The notes beneath the pieces are model-generated. The model saw nothing but the letters and a program-made list of their open reading frames with translations, did no database searches and was not told the origin of the DNA. Position numbers and translations under genes: made by a program. From Temnothorax longispinosus (lineage: Eukaryota; Arthropoda; Insecta; Hymenoptera; Formicidae), in the NCBI RefSeq assembly GCF_030848805.1, contig NC_092367.1, forward strand, positions 10,683,591-10,747,590: 64,000 nucleotides of DNA, given 5' to 3'. Positions within the stretch are counted from its first letter, which is position 1; every line of letters begins with the position of its first letter. Below, piece by piece: positions 10,090 to 21,210 of the stretch.

Positions 10090-12130
10090 TATCAGTATGT
10101 TGCGTTTGGCAAAGAGGCGCAGTCGCAAGCCATATCATTTACTATCTGCAGTCCATTGTCGTCGTTTGGAAAAATTAGAAAGAGCTGCACGTAATGAATA
10201 CGAATGTTTACAACAGCAGAATTTAGATGTTGCTAATGCTAGAGCCGATTCAGACTTTGTTGACGAAGGTCAAATTCTTGCAGAATGCAGTCAGACTGAG
10301 GAAGATGAAATTTCTGTATGTTCTGATGCATCAGCTAATGATGTGCAATTTGCTTATAATGAGGTCGATGAAGTATTAAGTTCTTCAAACGATACTGAAT
10401 CCATTTCAGATTATGATGATGCGGTGGATATTGAACCTCGAGATACTATTGATAATTTTCAAGAACGCCTTGCTGAAGTCTTCGTACGCAGTGATATGTC
10501 TCATTCGCAAATGCTGTTTTACAGGTTGTTCGAACACATTCTTGTTTATCTACATTGCCAAAGGATAGTAGAACGCTTTTAAAGACTCCACGTACCGCAC
10601 ATCCCACACTTAACATTGCAGGGGGTGAATATTTCCATTTAGGATTTGAGACAGGAATTCTTTCCATTCTTCAACAAACCTTTCCGGAACTGATTCCACT
10701 TGACACTTTGATGGTAGATTTTAGCACAGATGGTGCAACATTAGATGGACAGGGCAAAATTCAAATGTGGCCAATACAAATTAGGATTGCAAATATTCGT
10801 CGAAGTAAACCAGAAATTGTAGGCGTCTGGCAAGGATCATCAAAACCAAGTAATGCGCAGGAATTATTCCAATATTTTGTGGATGAAGTTCAGGATGTAT
10901 TAAATCGTGGAGTTATTTTTGATAATCCATTGAAAGTAATTGAATTGAGATGTTTTATAACTGATTCTCCTGCGCAAGCTTTTGTATTGGGTCATAAAGG
11001 CCATGGCAGTATATGGTTTAAAATGTTGGATTCGGGGAAATTAGCTTCGTCGTGGAGTAGTAACTTATCGTGGTATTCAACACAGGCCCCGTATAGACGA
11101 AGAGTACAGACAGCGCATTGATGGAGAACATCATACAGATTATGATTCTGCTCTGCTTACTTTAGGGATAGGGTTGGTAACTCAAACGCTCTTCGACTTG
11201 ATGCACACTGTTTTTTTTTGTGTTGTTCCAAAAACAAATAGTGTTTTTGTTGATGGAAAATATAATCCAAATTTAAAACTTTTAGCCAGATTACTTAAAA
11301 TTATTACTACACGTCTACAGCAAGTTAAGAATTACTGCCCTAAGAAATTTTCACGAAAACCGCAATTAATGAAAAAATATGAAGGGTTTAAAGCTACGGA
11401 AAATCCTCAACTTCTTTTGTATACTGCCCCAGTTTATTATTGACTTATAAATCCTGCTGCATATAAACATTTTCTTCTATTACATTCTGCCATTCGAATT
11501 CTGGTTAGTTCTTCCTTATCAGAAGACCGTCTTGATTTTGCACACACAGCAATAAACATTTTTATAAATAGAGCAGAAAATATATATGGTCCAGAATTTC
11601 TTTCTTACATTACTCATTATCTTTTACATCTCGTAGATGACGCGAGACGCTTTGGCTCATTGAATGAATTGTCCATGTTTCCATATAAAAATAATATGAC
11701 ATATTTCCGCAAAGCTTGCCGAAAGCCTCATCAACATTTGCAGCAAATCGTAAATAGGCGACTTAAAAAGTTACAAGTTACACAAAACATCGTACATGTA
11801 ACTGAGGAAGTGGTACGTTCCAGTAGACCCTGGGTTAGTCCTGTAGTTTTTGATACTCCCCTAGATAGTCGTCAATTTCAGATCTTAGACACAGGAAAAT
11901 TTCGTATATCGGTGAAGAATCAGGATAATACGGTAATATTACATAATTCAAAGGTTTGTCTTGTTTAGAGCATCATTCTCTCGCGTGAGCATTATCAGTT
12001 GGCGGTTAAAGAGTTTTGCAGAGTTGAAGATTTTTTCGATGTTGGTTTGCCATCGTCATCAGTAGGTGTCTTTTGATGATCATTATTATCTAATAAAGTC
12101 AATGTAATAGATCTGAATGAAGTGGAGAGT
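10090..12130 (+). pseudogene. DNA transposase resembling tnp2 (EnSpm/CACTA-like), frameshifted
   Basis: The first part (10090-10490) has a basic start, RLAKRRSRKPYH, and a long acidic stretch. The frame then changes at about 10490 into AVLQVVRTHSCLSTLPKDSR, LMVDFSTDGATLDGQGK and WPIQI, a pattern seen in tnp2-like transposases with a TDG and WPI motif. ELRCFITDSPAQAFVLGHKG follows, and after further frame changes LFDLMHTVFF, FSRKPQLMKKYEGFKATE, LLYTAPVYY (then a stop at 11441) and YLLHLVDDARRFG. The order matches the family from end to end, so the copy is nearly full length with several frameshifts and stops. The superfamily label is from memory of similar insect proteins and is uncertain; the transposase nature is firmer. 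Confidence 0.6.
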
Positions 12131-12265
12131 AAATGTTTTTGTATGCTTTATTGGCACACTGAAGGGCATATAGATCCTATTGTTGACGTCTGGATAGTTG
12201 CAGTCATTCTACATACTAGGATTAAGATGCCTTCATTAGGTGAGTTCTCTCAAATTATTATTTAG

Positions 12266-13007
12266 ATGAGTCAACGAGGAAGAGGAAGAGGAGCGAAAAA
12301 GACGTACAAACATCAAATTGCAATCGCTGAATGCGGATATTGCAAAATATCGCACATCCCGTTCTCAGGAAGGCGGAAAGAACGCACAAGAACACAGGGC
12401 ACAAAACGTCGCAACTACACAAAGACAAACAGCACCATTACAGCAACATTCACAATCCCCAGCATCATCATCCCTGCATGCTCCATCATCATGATCATTC
12501 TCACCTGTACAATCACATGAACACATGCCCCCTTTATCAGCACCATTACAGCATGGACTCATCTCATCACACTCACCTTCACCAGTTACAAAATCATTTA
12601 CACGAAATATTCATCCACTATCAAAACCACCACCACAACATAAACAAACATCATCACGCTTTCCTTCACCAGCTACAAAATCATTCACACGAAATATTCA
12701 TCCATCATCAAAACTACCATCCCAACATAAACGAACATCACGCTGTCCTTCACCAGCTAGAAAATTAACACAAAATAGTCATCCATCATCAAAACTACCA
12801 TCACAACATAAACAAATATCATCACGCTCTTCTTCACCAGCCACAAAATCATTCACACAAAACAGTCATACACTATCAAAACCACCACAGTCATCACCAC
12901 AACATAAACAAACATTATCACGACCATCACCAGCCAGACAAGGATATAAAGAAGAGTGGACAAAAGACGGGGAAACATCTTCTGATATAATACGATCTGT
13001 ACAGTAA
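12266..13007 (+). CDS. Repeat-coding ORFs behind the tnp2-like transposase
   Basis: Two long frames overlap. The frame 12525-13007 encodes 160 residues made of about four to five copies of a roughly 28-residue repeat with the words PSPATKSF, NIHPSSKLPSQHK and TSSR. Another frame at 12331-12768 reads the same DNA as His/Gln/Asn-rich sequence (HLHQLQNHLHEIFIH). The repeat is about 84 bases, a multiple of three, so both frames stay open through it. A basic start MSQRGRGRGAKKTYKH at 12266 belongs to a third frame. It may be the second ORF of the same transposon or simply a minisatellite. Function is unknown. Confidence 0.45.
12571..12940 (+). repeat. 84-bp coding minisatellite
   Basis: Four to five diverged units of about 84 bases, each containing CTTCACCAG, AAATCATT and CAACATAAAC. 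The last unit is slightly longer. The unit length preserves the reading frame. Confidence 0.75.
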
Positions 13008-13076
13008 ATTTCAAAAAAAATTACAACAATAGTCATCTACTATGTGCATGAATAAAGACTGAACGGGGGGGGGGGG

Positions 13077-13478
13077 TGTCAGTCCCCCGGAGGCGAGATG
13101 TGCGAAATGTTGCTTGAAGGACCAGAGGGAGGTAATTATAATCCCCTCACGACTAATGTAACGCGAAGGCAAGATGCTGTTGTGAGCGCACAACGAATTA
13201 GAGATTAAGTATTGCACTTGGCAACTCCGAGTTGCCTCCTATCGGAAATATGACCCTAGCGACGAAGACCGCTGACGCGAAGACCTGCACAAGTTTCGGC
13301 GGGAATGACCATTTATGGGTATTCCGGACATTACCTGCCCGTTAGACCTTTGATCCCGGTATCAAAAACGCTGACAACTAAGTCAGCAATACCGAGCGAA
13401 TAAAGAGCCCGCCTTTCCGACAAGCGGTGGGCAGTCGTCAGCTAGCAACAATACGGAAACGTGCGTCTATTGAACAAA
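13077..13478 (+). mobile_element. Possible LTR
   Basis: A run of twelve G residues is followed by TGTCAGTCCCCCGG. An AATAAA signal lies near 13399, and TTGAACA occurs near 13478. The polypurine-like run, TG start, polyadenylation signal and CA end are what an LTR would show. No second copy is present and no internal domain adjoins it, so the call is weak. Confidence 0.3.
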
Positions 13479-13911
13479 AGCTTTTTCAGTTACGCGAATA
13501 CCGAAGTAGAAAAAAAGGGAACTGTAGTAAAATTGAATAAGGGAAATATATTTTAGTTATTTTACACATTGTGACTCATTTGTTCTCCGACCCGAAATCC
13601 TAGAACCTTGTGCCGGAATTGCGGCACAACAATGCGCATGCAGCAAATAAAGCGAAAAGCGAAAAGCGACTCACCGGGATGCGCCGGTCGCCTGGACTCC
13701 ACCGGGCCTCGTCCTGTCCGTAGGCCTCGTGGCCGCTCAGATGGCCTCGTCTGGTTCAGCATGCAGCGAAGGCGGAAGTTAAGGCAAGGCAGGCACGTGC
13801 AAGCAGGTGAAAGCAAGCAAGCAAGCAATAGTCGAGAGCAGGCGAGAGGTCGTGGTCATGCGGCCGGGCGATCCTCCAGATCCCCTTTTGTGTGCCGTAA
13901 GACGGCTTGAC

Positions 13912-13912
13912 G

Positions 13913-13955
<43 letters not shown>

Positions 13956-14043
13956 GGGGTGTGGGTGTGGGTGTGGGTGTGGGTGTGGGTGTGGGTGTGG
14001 GTGTGTATGTGTGTGTGTGTGTGTGTGTGTGGGTGTGTGTGTG
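13912..14043 (+). repeat. Compound GT / GTGGGT microsatellite
   Basis: A GT run passes into six-base GTGGGT units and back to GT. Long Val/Cys/Gly or His/Thr/Pro peptides read across it are artefacts. The flanks on both sides repeat the word GCCGTAAGACGGCTTGAC. Confidence 0.95.
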
Positions 14044-14296
14044 CCGTAAGACGGCTTGACGGTGAGTTGTGTGCCGTAAGTCGGCTTGACTGTGAGTGCC
14101 CGCGGTCCTGGAAAATGTCCGCGGGCGAGTAGTTGCTCCCTTTTCGGGGGGAGTGGATACCGTCGGCGAATGGGCGATAACAGCACCGACAGGTGAGTCG
14201 CATGATTTTACTGCTCGCGATTTGCCGACGTTTCGCGCAAAGTTATAAAAGAAAGAAACTAGTCTACGTACTACTAAATATATGTATATACATTAT

Positions 14297-14657
14297 GTAC
14301 ACGGCACGGCACTGTCGCAACCACCGAAACCGACATATACTTACGATAATTATGCGCAGGAATTAAAAGAAAAATTAAGAGCGACACAACGAGTTGCAAA
14401 GGAACATTTGCGAAACGAAAAAACTAAGGCCAAGGAGACTACAATAAGAAAATGAAAGAAATCAATTTCCGAATAGGAGACAAAGTTCTGTTGACGACGA
14501 GACAATGCGCAGAGGAAGATCGAAAAAATTAGAATTTCCGTGGATAGGACCGTACGAAATAATCGAAAAACATTCAGATGTCAATTATACGATCAAAAAG
14601 GGACGAAAAACTACGCGAGTACACGTAAACCGACTAAAGCCCTTTATAGAACAATAA
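14297..14657 (+). pseudogene. Ty3/gypsy integrase C-terminal fragment
   Basis: The translated sequence shows YTYDNYAQELKEKL, a run of basic helices, then INFRIGDKVLL and, after a frame change near 14510, WIGPYEIIEK and VHVNRLKPF before a stop at 14655-14657. This is the chromodomain-like tail of gypsy integrases. A one- or two-base frameshift separates the halves. The position just before an envelope-like gene fits an errantivirus-type gypsy element. The rest of pol is absent upstream. Confidence 0.8.
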
Positions 14658-15250
14658 AAGCAAAAGAACGAAAATAGGCAATAAAAAGTAGGCGATAGTA
14701 ATAAACAATAAGAAAAGTAGAATAACGAAAAATAAAATAATCAGCACTTACCAATAATCAAACACGTTGGACTAACTTCACCACCCTCCGGTCAGTGGTG
14801 ACATCCATAGAAACCTGCAGGGGCAGGATAGGCACCTACGTGCCAGGGCGGCCTGTCTCCTCATAGGCGGGGGCGGGGGTGGGGCGACAAAGGCCCCGCA
14901 CCAAAACTAGAACGCATTTTACCAGGCGCGGCACGCACGTTAACGGCGCCCGCACGCGCTGCTCTTAGCCAATACGTGCGCCAGCACGCATCGCACGTTG
15001 ACGGAGGAAAATAGCGGTCACACCGTATGCACCTCATTTTACAAATTAGTGCAAACAAATAATGTGCTCAGATCTAAGCTTCAAGAACGACTAAACGCGC
15101 AAAGGAATAATTCAAAAAGACGGTATAACGAAGCCAAGATAAAAATTCGGAGAAAAGTAACTTGAGTCCTTATCTTACAGGACGCTGATCGTCGCGTCGT
15201 TCAGCACTTCGCAAAAAAAGCAAAACCCGGCACAGCACCATCGTACAACA
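14658..15250 (+). other. Spacer between gypsy pol and env, with GC-rich insert
   Basis: No gene is recognised. A GC-rich block (about 14760-15010) of different composition from its AT-rich neighbours is probably an insertion. At 15070-15160 a basic frame resembles a second integrase-tail fragment, but is too short to call. Confidence 0.35.
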
Positions 15251-15252
15251 AT

Positions 15253-16930
15253 TCAGCAACGAGCCGGGACTATACTTTGAAAGAACCGGACAATTACAAC
15301 AGGTAGAAGCTACATGGAAATTAGCGATTAAAATCGACGTAGCAGCCCTAGGAAACCGATATCACCAACTTCAAGAATTTTTGCAGCAAACCGAGGAATT
15401 ATGCGAAAGGATACTCGCAATGGACACGCAGCAGATGTGTAAAAATATTCTCCATTCGATAGAGAAAGATAACGTAAAATTAACGCAATTATTAATGCGA
15501 TTACAAACTATATATAAAACAAACGATAACAAACGTGGTTTAATAGATGCGATCGGCACGATCAACAAAACGCTGTTCGGTACTATGGATGCCGACGACG
15601 CACAACACATACATGAGCAGCTTGAACTGATACAAAATCAGCAACAGACTCTACGGCACACCGCGAAAAATCAATTAAAGGTGATAAATGCCACAATAGG
15701 TCACATGGAGGCCTTAGAAAAATCGTTATATCATAACGAACAACTACTGACGAACGTCACGAAACAAATACAGCAGAAAATAGCCAAGTTCGCCAGAAGA
15801 GAAGAAATAGACGAACAGTTATTAATAATAACTACAATTACAGAAGATCTAATAGAAGACGTGAAAGATACAATAAATTACCTCACATATTTGCGAGAAG
15901 GAATCATACTCACTCGTTTATTACCGATAGAAAATATAGTAACAGAATTAAAAGAGGCAACGTCACAATTGACTCGAGGATCTCATTTCTCATTTAAAGT
16001 TAGAAAATTGGAACAATATACAGAGTTACGTAGAAATTAACGCGTATTACGAGAGCCCGAATATTTACACAATAATTAAATTTCCCGTGGTAGCATACCC
16101 CGTGTATGAAATAATAAAAACGACACTATTACCTGTCTATAACCACGCGAATATTTTTACATTTTTAAGAATTACTCACAACATCTTAGCAATAGATAAA
16201 GAAAATCATAATTATATAACGTTAGAGGAGCGTGATTTAAGTGATTGTAAACGAAACGGAATAAAATATATATGTAACCGAAACTACCCGGTATACTTTA
16301 TAAAAGCCGATGCACCATGCGAGATGCAAGTTTATGTAAAAGCGCCAAGATATGTAAATATCTGTGAAAAACGTCAAATATTGTCAAACGTAACTTTATG
16401 GATAACCTTAATCGAACCACAAACGTGGCTGTTCTTAACGCCAAAAAATAAAAGCTAACTGTACAATGTAATGATCAGGCGGAACAAAAAATCGAAATAG
16501 AGCGAACAGGAAAAATAAGTATAAATAAAAATTGTAAAATAACTACGCCCGACATTATTATAAAAACAAAAAGACAAACGAATATGAAACAAATACAAAT
16601 GCATTTAGCAGATTTTAATTTAACACTAACAAGCGAAAATAAAAATACTAAGAACCAAGCGAAAAAAGAAATTAGAATGGAGCCTGTAACTATAGAAATC
16701 CTAACAAACTAATGGAATTAAGTTTAGACATAAACGAAATAAATAAAGAATTGGATAAACCCCAAGATAGCATAATAAAAAATCCTTATGTCATATATCT
16801 CGTAGGATCGACCCTAACGATTGTAATTATTTTAAGCGTAATAGGAATATGTATCCACGTAACAAAAAGAAACAAGAAACAAGCGAGCGCCCGACCGCAC
16901 ATACAGAACGATCCAACGATGATGTATTAG
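15253..16930 (+). pseudogene. Decayed envelope gene of an errantivirus-like gypsy element
   Basis: The frame from about 15253 to 16038 is open and contains an Arg-Gly-Leu-Ile dipeptide context (about 15534) typical of the cleavage and fusion-peptide region of insect F-like envelope proteins, then long alpha-helical heptad sequence. It stops at 16038. Further frames at 16087-16458 and 16712-16930 carry a Cys-containing ectodomain-like part and a C-terminal hydrophobic segment (about 16785-16860) followed by basic residues, as expected for a membrane anchor and tail. At least two frame breaks or stops separate the parts, so the gene is not intact. Family assignment (Baculo_F-like) rests on layout and short motifs only. 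Confidence 0.7.
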
Positions 16931-16984
16931 AAAATTGTAACAAAAACCACAGACCGTAGTTTCCTTCTTTCAGAGGGGGAGGAA

Positions 16985-17340
16985 TGTTGAGGCCTCAAAT
17001 TAATATTACAAAATAGGATTAAGAAACATTATTATTTAAAAAAATGTATCAAACAGAGTATTATAAGAAACGGTATTATTATAAACGCCCACGAGACAAA
17101 AAAAATTAAAACAATGAGTTGCGCGATCGGCCTACATCCGGTCGGGCAACTCAGTGAAATCGAAGGACGAACGAGCGAACAAAATGGAACGAGAGAAGAA
17201 GACGAGCAGGGCAATCAGAGTCTGGAACCAGGGGGAGTAACGGGTATTTCACGCGAATAACCATTGTAACGCAGAGTAGTTATTAAAGTTATCTTTTATT
17301 GAAAAGGGACGTTTAAATCAATCCATTCTGCCTCCTCCGT
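16985..17340 (+). mobile_element. Probable 3' LTR of the errantivirus-like element
   Basis: A purine tract CAGAGGGGGAGGAA ends at 16984 and is followed by TGTTGAGGCC, a normal LTR start. The right end is not certain; it lies before the reverse-oriented gypsy integrase sequence that starts about 17346. An ATTAAAG-type signal occurs near 17285. Confidence 0.55.
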
Positions 17341-17345
17341 GGACT

Positions 17346-18342
17346 AAAAGAATCCTAGTGTCCCTCCGCCAAAAGGGGCACAACAAGTCCACAGTGTGAC
17401 ATATTGTCGTAATAGACTCTTATAATGTTTGATATCATTGACTCGGGAACTGCAAAAAGTAAGTTGTCTGAATATTTTCGAAATACTAATCCATTAACAA
17501 GAGCGAATTTTTCATCATCTTGTGTTTCAAGCTTTTCAATGATTAATTTATATTTAGGATCTTGCAGTTGTCTGAACTGAAGTTTTTTAGTTAAGAAAAA
17601 AAGAATCAATAGAAGAGATAACGCGACTGAGCGCATCTACATGTATCATTTTTTTTCCTTCACGGTGTTTAGTATCGAAATCGTAATTTTGTAATTTTAA
17701 TGTCCATCTAACGATACGTGGATTGAGCTGTGTTTTTCTCATTGCGAATACTAAAGCATTACAATCGGTAACTACTGTAAATTATATACCTGATAGATAA
17801 ATATGGAATCTATCGATGGATCACACGATAACAAGCATTTCTAGTTCAAATCTATGGTAATTTTGATTCTGCTTTGTTTGTTGATTGACTAAAGAAAGCT
17901 GCCCATTGGCCCGTGTCTTGTTTCTGTAAACAAATACGTGTGTAATTCCGTAAGCAAACTTAGATTGTAAATCCTTAAAACTGGATAAGTAACAAGCCGA
18001 CTCTTAAGAGTATTAAAAGCTGTTATACAATTATTATCAAAGTTGAAATCTGAATTTTTCCGCAATAAGTTTTGTAAAGGTTTAGTTATCATAGCGTAAT
18101 TATTAATAAATTTCCGGAAGTAATTTGTCAACCCTAAAAATCTTCGAAATTCTACTAACTTACATGGTTGAAGAAAATTTTGTACTGCCTCTACGTGGCG
18201 AGGACTTAAGATAATAATTTGATCAGATTTAGTGGAATTTGGATGAACTTTAAGTAAATAGAAACTGTCTTTTAGGTCTATAAGCGTAACAACCGTTTTA
18301 CCATGTAATTGTGATAAATGGTCTTCGATTAAAGAAAAAAGG
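17346..18342 (-). pseudogene. Ty3/gypsy element 2: integrase N-terminus, RNase H, RT part
   Basis: Reading leftwards from 18342: LIEDHLSQLHGKTVVTLIDL and a Lys-Asp (usual RT motif A region), then directly VEFRRFLGLTNYFRKFINNY. The YxDD catalytic region of RT is missing, showing an internal deletion near 18225. RNase H follows with QKQDTGQWAAFFSQSTNKAE and HVDALSRVI, then the integrase zinc-binding region (LLFAVPESM, HCG) to about 17355. Several frame changes occur. The upstream part of the same element resumes at 22398, beyond a 4.05-kb insertion. Confidence 0.85.
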
Positions 18343-19394
18343 TGTTCGAGAGCACGCGGTAGCGCGAGATAGCGCGAGGTAATAGACAACCACAAGAAAA
18401 GAAACAGCAAGTACAGGAAAATAAAGTTTATAATATCAAATATGTACAAGTATTTACATAAGTCTTTTTTAGGCAAAATGCCGTGAACGGTAGCGCGCAC
18501 TGAAGTGAGCACGGCAAAAGCGGCGAAAAGCAAGCAAGTGCGGATTGAAAGGTGAAAAGCGGTATAAGGCGGTATACTAGCGGTCGTATAGGTTGTGACG
18601 TGGCAGTTTCGCTGCACCGTTGCAGCGCCCCGCCGCGCCGCCGTCACAAGGCGCAGGTTTCGCGACCTTTTATGTCCGAGGACGGTTCAATGAATCGCTG
18701 CGAGATCTCCAGGGGGCCTATTCTAATCGCGTTGCGTTATGCTAATCCCTTTTTTTTATTTTTGTATCATTTGCGCGGCGCCTCACCGATCCGAAAACCG
18801 GAGTTCCTGAGACGATGCTGAGAATCAAGGAAAAACGGAGTCGACGACAAGGACAGAGGCGAGAAATCAGACGACGGCAAGCCAATTTCGATGATGCTCG
18901 CGCGCCGCCGAGCGCAGGGGAGCGCGAGAGGATACGCGCGCGGCGCGTGACATAGCGACGGGCGGATCCGTACAGGCAGGGCCCCGGGACGCCGGGGCAC
19001 AAATTAGCTCACCTGCCCTCCTTACGCTACTGACCGGATTCCGGGATGGATGGCCACCATCCCCGGACCGAAGAGGAGAAACACGGAGACAATCACGTCC
19101 CGTCCGCTGCCGGGAAGAATCCCGGAAAATCACCGCGCGAACGAAGGGCCGTCGAGCGCCCTGCGAAAAGCCGTGGCTAACGGCCCTGTGCGAGGAGACA
19201 CCGCGAGCCTGCGAGCTCATCCCCTATTGGTCCGCGCGATAGCGTCGCGGGGTCGCGTACGCCCGGGGTGGGGTACGTTATCGATTCCGCCATCGAGCGA
19301 AATTTCGGGAGTATTCTTGAGCCGTTCTCGATCGCCGACGCACGTAACTTCGCCTTCTGCCGTGTATAATTAAGTCGCATTTGGAAGCGTGTAC

Positions 19395-20368
19395 GGTAAA
19401 TATCCCGTTTAGGGGACCCACCTCCGATGGCCTTGACCTTCACATATGTTGTCAAGGTCACCCTCCTGAGTGACCTTTAGAAGGTTTTAGTCGGGGGTCG
19501 CTTTTAATTAAAAAGTTATAAATAAAAAAAGTTTCGAAAATATAGCAGTTATTTTAAGTACTGAGAGGCATAAACGACTAATATTACGTTTTTCTTTAAA
19601 GCAGAGAATACTTTATTTCGCGAGAAAGTCGCTGCTTTACCAAAACATTTAAAGCAGTAAATTGTTGATAAATTGAAGTCTTTTTGTTAAAGCAGAGAAT
19701 ACTTACATGGGTTAGATGAGGCGCTTTAAACAGTTAAATACTTTTAAAGCGCGTCATCTAACCCATGTGGCATCTCGCATATTAACTTTCCACGCATGAA
19801 AAGTTCACGCATACACTTTCCACGCGAACCGAGGTTCATCCACACCCCCCTCCTGCTTTCGGGGGAGGTGCAGTAGCCCCGAAATAGTTCACGCATACAC
19901 TTTTCACGCGAACCGAGGTTCACCCACACCCCCCCCCCTGCTTTCGGGAGAGGTGCGGTAGCCCCGAAATGGTTTACGCATGGGTTAGTTGACACGCTTT
20001 AAACAATTAAATACTGTTAAAGCGCGTCATCTAACCTATGTAGATTAGTGACGCGCTTTAAACAGTTAAATACTTGTAAAGCGCGTCATCTAACCTACGT
20101 ATTTTCCAAACTTTTTTTGTTAATAACTTTTTAACGAATAACGAGCGACGGCTAAAACCTTCTGAAGGTCACTCGGGGTCATGACCTTGACAACATATAT
20201 CAAGGTCATTGAAATCGGTGAAGTCGCCAAACTTTTTTTGTTAATAACTTTTTAATAAAAAGCGACCCCCGACTAAAACCTTCTGAAGGTCACTCAGAAG
20301 GGTGACCTTGACAACATATGTGAAGGTCAAGGCCATCGGAGGTGGGTCCCCTAAACGGGATGTTTACC
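19395..20368. mobile_element. TIR element with 8-bp target duplication
   Basis: The ends start GGTAAATATCCCGTTTAGGG and, in reverse, GGTAAACATCCCGTTTAGGG, with inverted similarity running on for about 150 bases including GGTCAAGG-type words and TTCAGAAGG/CTTTAGAAGG. The 8-mer GCGTGTAC flanks both sides (19387-19394 and 20369-20376). Inside are a partial third copy of the end sequence (about 20105-20255), repeated AAAGCGCGTCATCTAAC words, and a direct duplication at 19802-19985. There is no ORF. A partial relative is at 27212-27398. Confidence 0.85.
19802..19985. repeat. Direct duplication inside the TIR element
   Basis: Two units of about 90-105 bases, each with TTCACGCATACACTTT, CGCGAACCGAGGTTCA and a C-run followed by CTGCTTTCGGG and GTAGCCCCGAAAT. 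They differ in the length of the C-run. Confidence 0.85.
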
Positions 20369-21105
20369 GCGTGTACGATTCCTGGCGGTATCCTTTCAAC
20401 CCTTGGGACGACGGCGAGGATCCTCGGGAGAGAATCGACTTACGGTGAGGTTGCCTCGCGTAACATAATCATGTAAAGCCACGACACCGCTCCCCGAGTC
20501 GCGCTCTCGCTCGGGATGACTCGCGGTAATTAACGTGTTCGCCGACAAGGCGTACTTAGCGATCGATAACGAAAGCGAGGGGCACCGGAATGGTCTCGTG
20601 GCCGTGGGATCGCGACCAAAATCTACGACTCCTGGAGATCGCGGTAAAAGTGCCGATGACGACGTTCGATATCGCGAATACGCCATTTCTCACGCCCTTC
20701 GCGTTCACGTCCGCGTGTCTCGTTGTGCGTAGTAATCCACCCGGTCGAATATTAATTGCGGGATGGTATTAATTGCGTCAGACGGTTGTTCGCGCGTAAT
20801 TACGTCACTCACGATTTGCGTCCGGACACTTAGAGTATCTACGCGGTATCGGTTGTGCCGAGACATTATTCCCGTGATTGCGTCCTGATGTTACCGGCCT
20901 TGCCGTATTGTTCGCACCTGAGTCTTGCTTTCGAGCCCTTACGTAGGATGATAACTGCGTGAGAATATCGTCCGCGTCGACAGATTATTTGCGTGAGAAT
21001 ATTGTTTGCGCCGATTGACTCCTGGCGTTGGGACGTTATTCGCGTGATAAGTGACGGTAAAATACGGATCACCCCGACTGATTAGTTACGTCCAGATGTT
21101 ATTCG

Positions 21106-21210
21106 CGTTATATTAAGAAGATTATTCGCCTTAGATTAAGAATATTATTCCCACTAGATTAAGATTATTATTCGCGGTAGACTAAGATTATTCCTTGCGT
21201 TAGATTAAGA
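21106..21210. repeat. 23-bp tandem repeat
   Basis: About five diverged units of TTATTCGCGTTAGATTAAGA. Looser variants of the TTATTCGCG and GCGTGAGAATA words extend on the left to about 20750. Confidence 0.7.

Noticed and set aside
13779..14186. His/Thr/Pro and Val/Cys/Gly-rich ORFs
   Set aside because: They are translations of the GT/GTGGGT microsatellite.
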